Assembly: GCA_029777755.1 (NCBI GenBank)
Contig: JAKORQ010000006.1
Span: 1-7,506, forward strand
Direction: 5' to 3'
DNA from: Planctomycetota bacterium
Lineage (GTDB): Bacteria > Planctomycetota > Phycisphaerae > Tepidisphaerales > Tepidisphaeraceae
DNA length: 7,506 nucleotides
Notes under the pieces: generated by a model
Seen by the model: the letters and a program-made list of their open reading frames with translations, nothing else
What the model was told of the DNA's origin: nothing
The model's database searches: none
Made by a program: the position numbers and the translations under genes
Part shown: positions 6,083 to 7,506 of the stretch, one piece after another
Layout of the letters: each line of letters begins with the position of its first letter
How positions within the stretch are numbered: the first letter of the stretch is position 1

Positions 6083-6424
6083 ATGCCGCAAGAGCAGCTC
6101 GCAGCACAGCAGGTCGGATCGGAAAGCAACCAACGGCCCAGGCACCCGATTCTTGATCTGCCGCTGACCAGCGTCATACGCCGGGAGTATGCACTGCAGC
6201 TACAGCATGTCCTGAAGCTGTATACCGTTGGCAACCTGCTGGGAGCCTGGCGTCAGTTCGAGTGCCAAAAGAGCATCGAGGAAGTCTTTGATACCCCCGA
6301 GCAGGCCCACCACGCCATCGCCACCTGTGCCGCCTGGCTTGGGTTCCAGATCGTCGCCGCCCCCGGCCGGGTGCCGGACTGGTGGAACAGCGACGAGATG
6401 CAAGAGCCCGGCCGACTTGAATAG
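6083..6424 (+). CDS. Unrecognised 113-residue protein
   Basis: I do not recognise this protein. It starts with a Gln-rich polar stretch (1-22) and continues with segments likely to be helical: about 30-62 (REYALQLQHVLKLYTVGNLL) and 65-88 (EEVFDTPEQAHHAIATCAAW). It ends in a short tail with a Trp pair (WW, 100-101) and acidic residues. There is no signal peptide, membrane helix or metal-binding cluster; the Cys residues (61, 82) are far apart. It is probably cytoplasmic and small. Support as a gene comes from the GAAGGG site 8 nt upstream, a promoter-like region before it, and a protein-like hydrophobic pattern. It stands alone: dusB diverges from it and the next gene is convergent. Confidence 0.65.
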   Translation: MPQEQLAAQQVGSESNQRPRHPILDLPLTSVIRREYALQLQHVLKLYTVGNLLGAWRQFECQKSIEEVFDTPEQAHHAIATCAAWLGFQIVAAPGRVPDWWNSDEMQEPGRLE

Positions 6425-6696
6425 ATCATCTGGAGTGGGCCGGCTTGTCCTCAGGCCGCGGAAAATCGTATTTCCACAGGTCTACCCTAAGCGGATGCAC
6501 CGGTATCGCAAGGTCGATGTCCTGGTTCGTCGCTTTTCGTGCCGAGAAAGATGGGCGTCAACCTACGTCGCCCGATTACCCCGGACCTGCGAGTGCAGAT
6601 TCGTCGAGGATCACCCTATCTCCCGAGGGCGGAGGAGCTCCCGCTCCACTTAGGTGAAACTATTCGGCTAATCGTGAAGGATTGCCCTGAATCAGG
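6425..6696. other. Intergenic region with no convincing gene
   Basis: 272 bases between two convergent genes. Several frames are open, including ATG starts at 6445 and 6539, but their products are rich in Arg, Ser and Pro and fit the usual pattern of shadow frames. Weak structures: GGAAA/TTTCC (6460-6464 and 6471-6475), GCGG/CCGC around 6629-6643, and CCTGA-A-TCAGG (6686-6696) beside the stop of the TPR gene. None has a T-tract, so no terminator is called for either gene. Confidence 0.5.
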
Positions 6697-7506
6697 CTAC
6701 TTCTCGGGGTCCTTTGGCTTCTGGCGAGCCTTGGCCCGCTTTCGCTCGATGGCGTCCATGTGGTCGAGGATCTCGTTGGCACGCTGACGCAGAGGAGGCG
6801 GGACGCGGTCGTCATCCACCAGGTTCTGCAGTATCCTTCGAGACTTCCGCAGCTTCTGCGCCTCAAACAGGATCTGCGCCACCCTCCAGCGCACCTGCGG
6901 GTCACGATCCTCAAGATGCCTGATCCTCTGGGCAAACTGCACCAGGTCCTGGTCCATCCCCGCTTCGCTGATCACCTCCATGGTGGGATAGATGAGCTGA
7001 TCCACTTCCGCGATCTTCAGCCCGCGGCGATAGCACTTGAGCGCCTGCTCATACTGGCCGGAGACTGCGTAAGCATCTCCCAGGACGCGCCAAGGGCCCC
7101 AGGCATGTGGATATGTCTTGATGATCGGCCTGATGGCCTCCGCGACAGCATCAACACCCTCTTCCCAGTACGGCTCCATCAGCAGCTTGATCGACTCAAA
7201 GAGATTGGGATCCCGGTCGATGGCAAGCCGTAAGTGCTGCTGCGCCTCCTCGACCAGTTCTTGCGGCACTTCCCCGTCCTCAAGCGCCCGGGTACTGTCC
7301 AGCAGGAGGATCCGCGCCAGCTCCAGGTGCGCCTCGGCCATGTCCTCCTTTTCAAGTGACTTTCGCACATTTCTTTCGGCCGCCGCAAAGTTGAAGTGAT
7401 ATCGCTCGAGCATCCCCTTCAGCAGCAGCGCCTGGGCACACGCTCCATACTCCCCTTCGCAGCGATGCACCAGCGACTCGGCCAGTTCCGGCATGTCGTC
7501 AGCCAG
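6697..7506 (-). CDS. TPR-repeat protein, C-terminal part (start outside window)
   Basis: The frame is open to the window edge (Leu-Ala-Asp-Asp before the first internal Met at 7494), so about 269 residues are visible and the true start probably lies upstream. Residues here are counted from that Met. The protein is a chain of paired helices. One unit, about 131-164 (WRVLGDAYAVSGQYEQAL), is a textbook tetratricopeptide repeat with the W-L-G-Y-G-A pattern; others are degenerate (20-50, 53-95, 100-128, 165-235). The tail, from IERKRAKARQK, is highly basic and disordered-looking. TPR solenoids mediate protein-protein contacts, and the partner cannot be told. No transmembrane segment is seen in the visible part. 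Part of a larger TPR or peptidase-TPR fusion is possible. Confidence 0.8.
   Translation of the reverse strand: MADDMPELAESLVHRCEGEYGACAQALLLKGMLERYHFNFAAAERNVRKSLEKEDMAEAHLELARILLLDSTRALEDGEVPQELVEEAQQHLRLAIDRDPNLFESIKLLMEPYWEEGVDAVAEAIRPIIKTYPHAWGPWRVLGDAYAVSGQYEQALKCYRRGLKIAEVDQLIYPTMEVISEAGMDQDLVQFAQRIRHLEDRDPQVRWRVAQILFEAQKLRKSRRILQNLVDDDRVPPPLRQRANEILDHMDAIERKRAKARQKPKDPEK

Noticed and set aside
6228..6653. 141-codon plus-strand ORF running past the orphan gene
   Set aside because: It overlaps the orphan gene in another frame; its Ser/Arg/Pro-rich product and lack of a start site argue against translation.

Overview
The window most likely comes from a planctomycete, probably of the class Phycisphaerae. 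The main clue is the large secreted-type protein at the left edge. Its N-terminus carries a LExRxLL motif (SLETRTLLS, residues 28-36) of the LEPR-XLL type, which is largely a planctomycete hallmark, followed by a parallel beta-helix domain. The DNA is GC-rich, codon use is similar throughout, and I see no transposase, phage gene, CRISPR array, rRNA or tRNA. The lineage is an inference from protein features, not from a database search.

Layout. Positions 1-2048 (minus) hold the first 682 residues of a right-handed beta-helix, polysaccharide-lyase-like surface or secreted protein. It has a Pro/Asp/Glu linker and two tandem copies of a beta-rich C-terminal domain; the second copy runs off the window. 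A 497-base divergent intergenic region (2049-2545) follows. It contains a leader stem-loop, a 12-bp palindrome and a promoter whose -10 box sits exactly where a leaderless nadK transcript would start. NAD kinase (nadK, 2546-3421, plus) is followed 70 bases later by a 12-helix polysaccharide flippase/MATE-like membrane protein (3492-4856, plus), probably co-transcribed. The flippase converges on dusB (4851-5900, minus), and both genes end on the same palindromic CTATAG. A second divergent region (5901-6082) carries a 28-bp imperfect dyad and a candidate promoter for an unrecognised 113-residue protein (6083-6424, plus). After 272 bases without a convincing gene comes the C-terminal part of a TPR-repeat protein (6697-7506, minus) whose start lies outside the window.

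How the genes relate. nadK (NADP supply) and dusB (tRNA dihydrouridine, an NADPH- and FMN-dependent enzyme) are core housekeeping genes. The beta-helix protein and the flippase both concern extracellular glycans, one probably degrading or binding them and the other exporting lipid-linked sugars, but nothing in the sequence ties them into one pathway. I do not see a clear new multi-gene system. The points most worth a second look are regulatory and architectural: the predicted leaderless nadK mRNA, the shared stop palindrome, the dyad beside dusB, the LEPR-XLL N-terminus with no visible classical signal peptide, the duplicated C-terminal domain and the small orphan protein.
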